From an uncultured Christensenellaceae bacterium (GTDB lineage Bacteria; Bacillota; Clostridia; Christensenellales; CAG-314), in the NCBI GenBank assembly GCA_910587795.1, contig CAJUNH010000015.1, positions 1 to 24,016 of the forward strand: DNA of 24,016 nt, in the 5' to 3' direction. Shown here in pieces: positions 1 to 6,407 of the stretch. Each line of letters begins with the position of its first letter. Position 1 is the stretch's first letter. A program made the translations under genes and the position numbers. The notes under the pieces were generated by a model. It did no database searches. It had not been told where the DNA came from and saw only the letters and a program-made list of their open reading frames with translations.

Positions 1-137
1 ATATGTATTCCATAAAAATTACATAGATTTGTTATTCGCTTGTGCTTACCGTCTGGGGACGGAATACGCCGCCTTGACAAATTGTAAAGGGCGACGATTT
101 ATCTCCCGTAATGCATAAAACAGTTACGGCGCAAAAG
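1..137. other. Left chromosomal flank, no gene seen
   Basis: No convincing coding region. It contains a small hairpin CCGTC-TGGG-GACGG near 49-63 and an inverted pair CGTAA/TTACG near 109-126. It lies outside the first att copy, so it is most simply the host DNA that once followed ssrA. Confidence 0.4.
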
Positions 138-167
138 AAAAAGAAACCGCATCTGCGGTTTCTTTTT
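138..167. terminator. Displaced native ssrA terminator
   Basis: Perfect 13-bp stem AAAAAGAAACCGC / GCGGTTTCTTTTT with loop ATCT, with an A-run on one side and a T-run on the other, so it can work on either strand. It sits 27 nt from the att copy at 194. If the elements are removed in thought and 193 is joined to 20605, this hairpin falls just downstream of the tmRNA 3' end on the minus strand, where the ssrA terminator should be. Confidence 0.75.
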
Positions 168-193
168 CAGAGAGATATGCGTATACCCCGAAA

Positions 194-216
194 TGGTGGA
201 GGTGACGGGACTTGCA
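194..216. repeat. att copy 1 (outer left boundary of element A)
   Basis: A 23-bp core beginning TGGTGGAGGTGACGG and ending ACTTGCA, identical to the copies at 6236 and 20605. The flanks diverge straight after it (GTAT here, GGCA at copy 2, CCCG at copy 3), as expected for site-specific integration. The core equals the last 23 nt of tmRNA (minus strand), covering the T-arm 3' half, acceptor strand and CCA. Confidence 0.9.
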
Positions 217-300
217 GTATAACATCAATACGACACAACCACAACATATTGTTCAAAACTGTCGTATTTATCACAACATATTGTGGTTCAAAACCACTCT

Positions 301-322
301 GCCCCAATCTTGCCCCAAAATC
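301..322. repeat. Candidate integrase arm-site pair, element A left
   Basis: Two tandem units GCCCCAATCTT and GCCCCAAAATC with an 11-bp period. Element B has the same arrangement in reverse complement at its integrase-distal end (20531-20552, GGGGGTA units, period 11). That both elements share the layout supports a role in recombination. This is inferred only. Confidence 0.45.
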
Positions 323-368
323 AAAAAAAAATACTAAAACTTCAAAGCCTTTTCAGTTGATAGTTAAG

Positions 369-410
369 CGGTTAGAAATATTCTTTGCAATACTTCTAAC
401 CGTTTTGTAT
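369..410 (+). terminator. Rho-independent terminator inside the element A left end
   Basis: Stem CGGTTAGAA-a-TATT / AATA-c-TTCTAACCG with loop CTTTGC, followed by the T-rich TTTTGTATTTT. It would stop rightward transcription entering from the flank. Confidence 0.65.
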
Positions 411-617
411 TTTGTGTATTGCTGTTTTAATTGATGTCTGCTGTTTTGCTATGTATGGCAACGATAAGTATTCCCGTGTGATTATTTGTATTATGTTGAT
501 TTTCTAAAACTCCTTTTCCCAAATTTTAAAAATACTTGATTTTGGGAAATATTCAAGGTTGAATTTGTTAGTCACCTATAATAGCTTCATATAGTTGTGC
601 GTATGTTCGACAATAAT

Positions 618-659
618 TTCGGCTAAAATTTATTTGAATTTAATATTAGCCGAATTTTT
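618..659 (+). terminator. Terminator just upstream of the ATPase promoter
   Basis: Stem TTCGGCTAA / TTAGCCGAA with an AT-rich 19-nt loop, then TTTTT. It ends 3 nt before the -35 box of the next promoter and so insulates the cargo genes from upstream transcription. Confidence 0.7.
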
Positions 660-662
660 GTG

Positions 663-691
663 TTGACAAAGTTTAATAACGTATGTATACT
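663..691 (+). promoter_or_regulatory. Sigma-A-type promoter for the ATPase gene
   Basis: -35 TTGACA (663-668), 17-bp spacer, -10 TATACT (686-691). The start codon at 708 is only 16 nt past the -10 box, so the transcript leader should be about 10 nt and begin at or near the GAGG ribosome binding site. Confidence 0.75.
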
Positions 692-707
692 ATTTGCGAG
701 GTATATT

Positions 708-1937
708 ATGAAATATATTAACCGTCATATGGAAGAAGTTATTTTAGAAACAAGTAAAAGTTGGTCGGCAATACTTTTGACCGGACCGAGACAATCTGGT
801 AAGACTACGATGCTTAAAATGCTTTCCGAAAAGGAAGGCATAGGAAGAAAATATGTAACGCTAGATGATTTATCGGTAAGGCAACTGGCAAAGACGGACC
901 CGAAACTTTTTTTAGAATTGTATGCTCCGCCCGTGCTTATTGACGAAGTTCAATATGCTCCCGAATTGTTCACATACATTAAGATTCATATTGATGAGCA
1001 TCACAATGCAGGGGATTTTTGGCTGACGGGTTCACAGATATTTTTTCTTATGCGTGGTGTGCAAGAATCACTTGCCGGTAGGGTTTGTATTCTTCATATG
1101 TCGCCACTTTCGCAACGTGAGATTGCCGGAAATAAGTCCAAGCCTTTCACTACGGATTTTCAATCATTGCTTGAAGAAAGTAAAAACATTGCCAGCGTAA
1201 CAACGCCCGAAATGTTTAAACGTATTTGGAATGGCTGTATGCCCGAAATAGCTGTGTCGGGATATAAAGATAGAGACAGGTATTATTCCTCCTATTTGTC
1301 AACTTATATCGAGCGTGACGTTAGAGAACTCTCGGGTTCTATCGATGCGTTAAAGTTTTCAAGATTTATAACTTCCGCTGCCGCGCGTTGTTCTCAAATT
1401 GTCAATTACAAATCTATGGCAGAGGACGCGGACATAAACCAGATCCAAGCAAAGCAATGGCTCAATATTCTTGAAACTCTCGGCATTGTCTTTTTACTGC
1501 ATCCTTATTCAAATAATGTACTCAAAAGAACAATTAAGACACCCAAACTATACTTTTATGATACAGGTTTTGTTTGTTACTTAACAAAATGGTCGTCGCC
1601 GGAGGTTGCGGAAAGCGGAGCAATGAGCGGCGCGTTGCTTGAAAACTTTGTCGTTTCGGAAATTGTAAAGAGTTATCAAAACGCGGGAATTTCACCTTTT
1701 ATAAATTATTACCGCGACCATGACGCTAAGGAAATCGACGTTGTTTTGGAGAGGGACGGAAAGCTTTGTCCGATTGAAATAAAGAAAACGGCGTTGCCTG
1801 ATAAACGTATTACAAGGGTATTTTCGCTTATTGACAAATCACCAATGCAGCTTGGCGCTTCGGCAGTGGTATGTATGGCAGACAAATTAAGCGCTTTTGA
1901 CAGAGACAATCTAATCGTCCCTGTTTGGATGATATAA
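708..1937 (+). CDS. AAA ATPase with DUF4143-type C-terminal domain
   Basis: A 409-residue protein of the AAA_14/DUF4143 kind. The start is the ATG at 708 because family members begin like MKYINRHMEE and a GAGG site precedes it; an upstream TTG at 660 lies ahead of the -10 box. Walker A GPRQSGKT is at residues 26-33 and Walker B VLIDE at 76-80, with a conserved WLTGSQ stretch near 103. The C-terminal part contains EID (342-344) and EIK (357-359), the D...ExK pattern of the PD-(D/E)xK nuclease fold reported for DUF4143 proteins. Function in this family is largely unknown. Here it is cargo of element A, followed after 116 nt by the cyclase-like gene, so it might be that protein's partner or effector, but nothing in the sequence proves this. 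The gene looks intact. Confidence 0.88.
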   Translation: MKYINRHMEEVILETSKSWSAILLTGPRQSGKTTMLKMLSEKEGIGRKYVTLDDLSVRQLAKTDPKLFLELYAPPVLIDEVQYAPELFTYIKIHIDEHHNAGDFWLTGSQIFFLMRGVQESLAGRVCILHMSPLSQREIAGNKSKPFTTDFQSLLEESKNIASVTTPEMFKRIWNGCMPEIAVSGYKDRDRYYSSYLSTYIERDVRELSGSIDALKFSRFITSAAARCSQIVNYKSMAEDADINQIQAKQWLNILETLGIVFLLHPYSNNVLKRTIKTPKLYFYDTGFVCYLTKWSSPEVAESGAMSGALLENFVVSEIVKSYQNAGISPFINYYRDHDAKEIDVVLERDGKLCPIEIKKTALPDKRITRVFSLIDKSPMQLGASAVVCMADKLSAFDRDNLIVPVWMI

Positions 1938-2053
1938 CCTGTTGCATAAACAATTTAAATTACGTCAAAGACAAGGAAACAAATATATATTAGTGTGTAA
2001 AATGCAAACTAATAATTTGTTGACACTATTATATTTTTCAAGGAGTCAAACAT

Positions 2054-3373
2054 ATGAAAAAATTTTATGGAGTACATTTTTACGTTAATATTAACAATTT
2101 GAATAGCATTGTCAAAAAAGACGAGAAAAAGTATGAGGATTTAGCACGGAGTTTTCGTGCTTTAGAGGTTTTTATAAAAAGTATGGAAAAATTCGCTTTG
2201 GATATTGGTGATATTGAAATTGAAAAGTTTACTACATCAAGATTGCATTTTTATACAATGGAATGTGAGGAAAGCTCAATTTTGAAGATGTTGCAAGTGA
2301 TATGCTTTGCCAATTCTCTTGCCGATTACATGCACAGTAATATTGGCAAATTTAATAATATGGATAAATTTACAATTGGAGATGGCGCTGATTTGGGAGA
2401 ATTTACAGAGTTTGAATTTTCCGATCCAGATAGCGGAATAACGGAAATGACAACGATAGGCTCTCCTGCGAATCGTGCTGCCAAGTTACAGTCGAATTGT
2501 TCCGATGGCGAGATTTTAATTTCCAGAGAAGTTTACGACTCGTTGCCGCGTGATATTAAAAGCGAGTTTTTTGGCGATGGGATATTATCTGCTAAATTGG
2601 CAAAAAAATATGCGGAGTTAACAGTGTATAAGGCAAATTATAGCGATGTGGAATACGCCCTTCCTAAACAATACTATAATCGCAAAGACAATGCTTTAGA
2701 TTATGCGAAAGAACAAGCAAATGACACAAATATTGGCGAGATAGACTTTTCAGGTGCAACGACGCAAATCGATTTTACCAATTTATCATTAAAGAATTCA
2801 AAGCATTTAACTGATTCTGCTGTATTGTATGCTGACATAAGAGGTTTTACAAATAAAGTAGATGAAGGACATTTGCCAGATATTAAGCAATTAGTGCAAA
2901 TATTACTTAAAGGTATGAATAAATGTGTAAGGCAATATGATGGAACTCACGTTCAGTTGCAAGGAGATAGGGAGTCTGCTGTTTTTAATTCTTTCAGCAA
3001 AGAAACAGATAATTTTGCATTGAGAGCACTTTTTAGCGCAATGCGAATGATAGATATGGTAAATGATGTCAATGAGGAAAAAACTGAAAATAGATTAGAT
3101 ATTGGGATTGGAGTTTCACTAGGTAATATATTTGCAACAAAAGTTGGTTTAAAAAAACATAAAGACAACGTCATAATGGGGGAAACAGTAAAAGAAGCAG
3201 ATATAACTGAGGATAATGTTGCTGGTATAAATAACAAAACAGAATTAGTAATTACTTCTGATTGTTATGAGTACATAATTAATCTTAAAGACAGCTGTGT
3301 TAAAACAATCAAAGCAATATTCTCACAACGAAGATTTGATAACAAATTATTGATAGGACTGGTAGTACGTTAG
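2054..3373 (+). CDS. Tandem class III nucleotide-cyclase-like protein
   Basis: A 439-residue soluble protein with ATG start after AAGGAG. Two cyclase homology domains are visible. Domain 2 (about 253-405) has the metal-site pattern VLYADIRGFT (Asp261) and LQGDRESAVF (Asp305), but its later motif reads ETVKEADIT, so the Asn and Arg of the canonical VNxAxRL are Lys380 and Ile384. Domain 1 (about 1-165) has lost both metal aspartates (Asn12, Ser62) but keeps SPANRAAKLQ with Asn140 and Lys144. The two halves therefore look like one composite active site, as in mammalian adenylyl cyclase C1/C2. Pycsar cCMP/cUMP cyclases belong to this superfamily, so an anti-phage role is possible. No transmembrane or TIR effector lies next door. 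The C-terminus may be frameshifted: the sequence to 3474 in another frame still reads as protein-like. Confidence 0.72.
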   Translation: MKKFYGVHFYVNINNLNSIVKKDEKKYEDLARSFRALEVFIKSMEKFALDIGDIEIEKFTTSRLHFYTMECEESSILKMLQVICFANSLADYMHSNIGKFNNMDKFTIGDGADLGEFTEFEFSDPDSGITEMTTIGSPANRAAKLQSNCSDGEILISREVYDSLPRDIKSEFFGDGILSAKLAKKYAELTVYKANYSDVEYALPKQYYNRKDNALDYAKEQANDTNIGEIDFSGATTQIDFTNLSLKNSKHLTDSAVLYADIRGFTNKVDEGHLPDIKQLVQILLKGMNKCVRQYDGTHVQLQGDRESAVFNSFSKETDNFALRALFSAMRMIDMVNDVNEEKTENRLDIGIGVSLGNIFATKVGLKKHKDNVIMGETVKEADITEDNVAGINNKTELVITSDCYEYIINLKDSCVKTIKAIFSQRRFDNKLLIGLVVR

Positions 3374-3480
3374 CATTAAATGCGAATATGTTATTTGCAC
3401 AAAACACAATTAAGACTGGAAAACAGCTTGGGGAACATATTTACAAAATAATCATGGATAGAATAAAAGTTTGAAAATAT
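3374..3480 (+). other. Possible frameshifted 3' remnant of the cyclase gene
   Basis: After the cyclase stop, another frame reads about 40 residues (IDRTGSTLALNANMLFAQ...) to a TGA at 3472-3474. The composition is protein-like and continues directly from the cyclase reading. It could be a lost C-terminal tail, or chance. Evidence is weak. Confidence 0.3.
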
Positions 3481-3498
3481 TTAGAATAAATATTCTAA
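3481..3498. promoter_or_regulatory. Palindrome at the small-RNA promoter, candidate operator
   Basis: Inverted repeat TTAGAATA-aa-TATTCTAA, ending 6 nt before the -35 box at 3505. A regulator dimer (for example the RHH proteins encoded downstream) could bind here. Binding is inferred. Confidence 0.45.
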
Positions 3499-3504
3499 AA
3501 TATA

Positions 3505-3533
3505 TTGACAACAATAATTGATAGTGATACAAT
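3505..3533 (+). promoter_or_regulatory. Consensus promoter of a candidate small RNA
   Basis: -35 TTGACA (3505-3510), exactly 17-bp spacer, -10 TACAAT (3528-3533). No start codon with a ribosome binding site follows within 130 nt; a terminator-like hairpin does. Confidence 0.75.
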
Positions 3534-3539
3534 ACGATT

Positions 3540-3678
3540 GAACGGAATATTGGGTAGTGGTTTCGAACATCATTACTAACGTCTTGTTTGAACTGGACTT
3601 GATGAGAATGTCAAGAGGAGTCTGGCAGATATGCATTTACCTTTAAAGGGTAAATACTGTCCGCTAGACTTTTGTTTT
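3540..3678 (+). ncRNA. Candidate small RNA, about 137 nt
   Basis: It would start near 3540 from the promoter above and end at a strong hairpin. The outer stem runs from 3620 (GTCTGGCAGA...) to 3669 (...TCCGCTAGAC) with one mismatch and wobble pairs. The inner stem is ATTTACC / GGGTAAAT, and TTTTGTTTT follows the outer stem. A smaller hairpin CTTGA/TCAAG lies near 3598-3615. No open reading frame is convincing. It may be a free regulatory RNA of element A (copy control, antitoxin or leader). The family is not recognised. Confidence 0.55.
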
Positions 3679-3765
3679 ACGGGCAAATAAAAATCTTTAA
3701 TAACTTTTCAAAAACGGTCGTAAAAATGACGTTTTCGTCGCCTACCCCTTAGAGAGATATATAAA

Positions 3766-3904
3766 AAGGAGGTGATGCGTATGCTCTGATTTAACCCACT
3801 TAGTAACTAAAAAAGTGGGAGGAATTTATATAAATAAGTAAGCAGGATAAGGAAGTGGGATGTTTTCCCTACTTCGACTTGCAACAAGCGGGAAACCCGC
3901 TTTT
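3766..3904 (+). promoter_or_regulatory. Leader with tiny ORF and competing hairpins (attenuator candidate)
   Basis: A very strong ribosome site AAGGAGG (3766-3772) precedes only ATG-CTC-stop at 3781-3789 (or M-R-M-L from 3775). CCCACTT (3795-3801) can pair with AAGTGGG at 3813-3819 or with a second AAGTGGG at 3853-3859, so the two folds are mutually exclusive. A third hairpin AAGCGGG-AAA-CCCGCTT ending in TTTT (3886-3904) resembles a terminator just ahead of the next gene. This arrangement is typical of translation-coupled attenuation, but that function is inferred. Confidence 0.45.
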
Positions 3905-3932
3905 GAATTAAGCACAAAAAAGGGAGAAAAAA

Positions 3933-4382
3933 TTGAAAGATAAAAGCAAAATTATCGGCGTCGAAAAACACGTTCGTATTACGAATACGGATATAAGCGA
4001 TCAGATAGATAGGCTAATGGAACTGCCCGAATACAAGAGTTTCAACAAGGTAGTAAACGACGCATTAATCTACGGCTTACCCAAACTTACAGAAAGCATA
4101 TTCGGCGAAGTAAAGTTGGAGGAGCAACCTCCACGCAAAGAACCGACACACTTTTTGTATTTTGACGAAAAGCAATTCGCCATCATAGTGCGCCTACTAA
4201 AAGAAACGGTGCTCAACGTAACAATCAACAAGTCTATCTTGTCAACGCTGTATAATGTCAAGGACTTTGAACTCGACGGCTTGAAAGTAGATAAACGGAT
4301 GTTCGAGGATGGGTTAATGAGCGACACGCCGGACTACTTGACCGACTACGAGATACACGGCTTAAAAAGTTTACGGCAGTAA
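3933..4382 (+). CDS. Accessory RHH-like regulatory protein, hypothetical
   Basis: A 149-residue protein with TTG start at 3933 preceded by AAAGGGAG. The N-terminal 60 residues (HVRITNTDISDQIDRLMELP... then SFNKVVNDALIYGLPKL) look like a ribbon-helix-helix or related DNA-binding fold common on plasmids and integrative elements. The rest is charged and unrecognised. It lies behind the leader with competing hairpins and ahead of a second RHH-like gene with its own promoter. A role in replication or copy control, or in transcription of element A, is likely but unproven. Confidence 0.6.
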   Translation: MKDKSKIIGVEKHVRITNTDISDQIDRLMELPEYKSFNKVVNDALIYGLPKLTESIFGEVKLEEQPPRKEPTHFLYFDEKQFAIIVRLLKETVLNVTINKSILSTLYNVKDFELDGLKVDKRMFEDGLMSDTPDYLTDYEIHGLKSLRQ

Positions 4383-4407
4383 GCCAAAACAGATTTTGAA
4401 AACCTCT

Positions 4408-4436
4408 TGACTCCGTTGTCTACAAATAGTATAATA
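4408..4436 (+). promoter_or_regulatory. Promoter for the RHH/integrase operon of element A
   Basis: -35 TTGACT (4408-4413), 17-bp spacer, perfect -10 TATAAT (4431-4436), 44 nt upstream of the next start codon. Confidence 0.8.
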
Positions 4437-4480
4437 TGTTCAATCGTATAAATACGACAATGCTATTTTGAGGTACCATT

Positions 4481-4684
4481 ATGGAAAAGAGTAGATCAGC
4501 GAAGGACAAGAGATACGAGGAAGCTCACAAGCAAGAAAGAAAAGCGAAAAATATGATATGGGGTACAAGCGTGCCCCGAGAAAAAGCAGTGGAAATAAAT
4601 GAGTTTCTACATAGATTCGGTTACACCAAAGTGCAGCTGATAGAAGCCGGCTACCAAGCGTTGCTGGACAATGCGAAGAAGTAG
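4481..4684 (+). CDS. Small ribbon-helix-helix-like DNA-binding protein
   Basis: A 67-residue basic protein. The segment WGTSVPREKAVEINEFL, then FGYTKVQLIEAGYQAL, fits a beta strand followed by two helices as in RHH/Arc-like repressors. It is first in the operon from the 4408 promoter and its end overlaps the next small gene by 14 nt. Likely an autoregulator or accessory factor of the integrase operon. Confidence 0.6.
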   Translation: MEKSRSAKDKRYEEAHKQERKAKNMIWGTSVPREKAVEINEFLHRFGYTKVQLIEAGYQALLDNAKK

Positions 4685-4829
4685 CTACGGCTGTAACGAG
4701 GTAAGTTGCCAATATGCTTACAACGGCATATGCGCAACTATGCTGAATTTCTTTGACAGCGAACTACACAGTTTGCCAAAGAAAAGCAAAACAAAAGTCT
4801 TATCGAAAAAGGAGGAAAAGCAATGGTAA
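4671..4829 (+). CDS. Small Cys-containing protein, hypothetical
   Basis: A 52-residue open frame starting inside the end of the RHH gene (ATG at 4671) and overlapping the ATG at 4823 where the integrase once began, so all three look translationally coupled. Cysteines occur as GC-x4-SC then C eight residues later. The C-terminal half is lysine-rich (KKSKTKVLSKKEEK). Such small proteins often sit before integrases, sometimes as excision factors; no family was recognised. Confidence 0.45.
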   Translation: MRRSSYGCNEVSCQYAYNGICATMLNFFDSELHSLPKKSKTKVLSKKEEKQW

Positions 4830-6104
4830 AAGAACATAGTATTCAAAGCAATAAGGACGCGGAATAATTTCCGACAGCCCGTCCGAATAAGAATACTTGA
4901 CCAACCAAGATTTAGACAATATTTTAAAAACAATTAAATCTTTACCCGAAGGCAACGACGATATAGCAAGGTCAATCCTCAAAGCTACGGCGGACAGTAT
5001 CGCTTTGCAAAAAATCAACGCCAGCCCCTCGGACGAAAACGAAAAACAATTAACTGAAAAAACGGCTTTGAAGTTTTCCTCAAAGGAGATTTCAAATATG
5101 CAAAAACATTCCAAAAAGAATTCAGAGTACAGGGCTGCACAGCCCGTATCCGTCAAAGAAAAAGCGGTAAAAACACATGGAACTACGAAATTAGGTATCG
5201 CCGTAACGGTTACAATGTCTGCGTTTCTGCAAACAACCTGCAAACGGCAAAGGAAAAATTCATCGTCAAACTATACGAAGCAGAAAAGGCGGGAAAGAAA
5301 AACTCGGTATCAAGCGTACCTACAACATTCAACAAATTTGCAACTTACTATTTCGAAACGTACTACAAGCGCAAGGTAACGCCCAAAACATTCAAGGTTA
5401 CTCTCGGCAAATACAACCTGCACATAAAGCCCACGTTCGAAAACGCGCAACTCAAAAGCATAACAACCTTTATGTGTCAACAGCTTGTCGACAACCTCAA
5501 CGAGCAGCAAAAGTTCAAAACGGCAGAAGACGTGTTCGGTCAACTAAACGGCATTTTCAAAATGGCTATTCGACACGGCATCATATCCGCCAACCCAATG
5601 GACTTGGTATTCCAGCAAAAGCACGAACGCCAGCACGGCGCCGCCCTCACCAAAAAGCAAGAAAAACTCTTGCTAGACGACACAGCGGGCACACCGTACC
5701 AACTTATGTTCGCGGTAGTGCTGTATACGGGCTTGCGTCCAAACGAGTATTACAGCGCCAAAATACAAGGCGATTTCATCGTTGCCATAAACAGTAAGCG
5801 CAAAAACGGCAAGGTCGAATACAAAAAAATTCCAATAACGCCAATGTTAAAACCGTACCTAAAAGGCGTAAGTAAATTAACTTTTTACGTACAAAACCGT
5901 ATTCGCGAACGCTTCCACAAGGTTTTACCGGACAACAGACTTTACGATCTGCGCACAACATTCTATACAAGATGTCAGGAGTGCGGTATAGCAGACGTCG
6001 CGCGTAACGTATTTGTAGGGCACTCGTTAGGCGCATTGGGTGACACTTATACGGACTTATCCGATGAGTTTCTGCTAAAAGAAGGACGCAAACTTAAATA
6101 TTAG
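4823..6104 (+). pseudogene. Tyrosine integrase of element A, frameshifted
   Basis: Homologous over its length to the intact integrase at 6408-7619. The original start appears to be ATG 4823 behind AAGGAGG, but that frame stops after 14 codons (4865-4867). A second frame runs from about 4897 to 5100 (ending ...LKFSSKEISNM). A missing base near 5100-5103 throws it out of frame, and the true reading (PKTFQKEFRVQGC...) resumes in the frame that stops at 6104. The C-terminal catalytic domain is preserved: TGLRPNEY (Arg), SKRKNG (Lys), LYDLRTTFYTRC, VGHS, and the tyrosine in DTYTDL. So recombinase function is very probably lost, and element A would depend on another integrase, such as that of element B, to move. 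Confidence 0.85.
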
Positions 6105-6235
6105 TTTTATGCCCCAAAATGTGCTCCAAAATCGACTTTTGAGCGGTTAACGGTGGTCGCAAATCCCTAAAAAAACCAAAATTGCATTAAAAATGGGATA
6201 ATAATGGTTACAAAAACCTAAAATTACCCCAAAAA
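6105..6235. other. Element A right end with arm-site pair
   Basis: Non-coding. GCCCCAAAATGT (6111-6122) is followed by GCTCCAAAATCG (6123-6134), a period-12 pair just after the integrase stop. This mirrors, in reverse complement, the GGGGGTAAATTT pair beside the integrase stop of element B. Probable integrase-binding arms. Confidence 0.45.
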
Positions 6236-6258
6236 TGGTGGAGGTGACGGGACTTGCA
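6236..6258. repeat. att copy 2 (junction of elements A and B)
   Basis: Exact 23-bp copy of the core found at 194 and at the tmRNA 3' end, in the same orientation. Both integrase genes end facing this site: one ends 131 nt to its left, the other 149 nt to its right. Confidence 0.9.
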
Positions 6259-6367
6259 GGCAAGCAAATTGCGTAAAAATAGACATTTTTAGGAAAATTT
6301 AACCACTAAACGCCTATTTTTAGGCTTTTTTTAATGTTTTTTAACCATTTCGCAATTTGACCTTGCC
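6259..6367. repeat. Long-range inverted repeat next to att copy 2
   Basis: GGCAAGCAAATTGCG (6259-6273) and CGCAATTTGACCTTGCC (6351-6367) are inverted copies differing by a small bulge. They begin directly at the edge of the att core and enclose about 77 nt that includes a terminator. It could be a DNA site for an accessory recombination factor or an RNA stem. Confidence 0.55.
6312..6332 (+). terminator. Terminator between the two elements
   Basis: GCCTA-TTTT-TAGGC followed by seven T on the plus strand. It stops rightward transcription from element A before it runs antisense into the integrase gene of element B. Confidence 0.75.
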
Positions 6368-6384
6368 AAATTTACTGAATATTT

Positions 6385-6406
6385 GGGGGTAAATTTGGGG
6401 GTAAAC
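6385..6406. repeat. Candidate integrase arm-site pair, element B left
   Basis: Two tandem GGGGGTAAA units with a 12-bp period, ending 1 nt before the integrase stop codon. A period-11 GGGGGTA pair lies at the other end of the element (20531-20552). Confidence 0.5.
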
Positions 6407-6407
6407 T

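Larger units (their letters stand above)
217..617. other. Left end of element A, non-coding
   Basis: No supported gene in about 400 nt. It holds the near-palindrome ACAACATATTGT twice (about 242-253 and 274-285), a tandem pair GCCCCAATCTT/GCCCCAAAATC at 301-322 (period 11), a terminator at 369-410, and an inverted repeat TTTCCCAAA/TTTTGGGAAA near 515-550. The GCCCC pair matches a pair beside the integrase gene at the other end, so these are candidate integrase arm sites. Confidence 0.5.

Noticed and set aside
111..434. 107-codon plus-strand frame across the left att copy
   Set aside because: It runs through the ssrA terminator, the att core and another terminator; no ribosome site and no protein-like pattern.
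3505..3678. Promoter and hairpin as a riboswitch leader for the gene at 3933
   Set aside because: The strong terminator at 3620-3678 ends the unit 255 nt before the gene, and no known aptamer was recognised; a free RNA is simpler.
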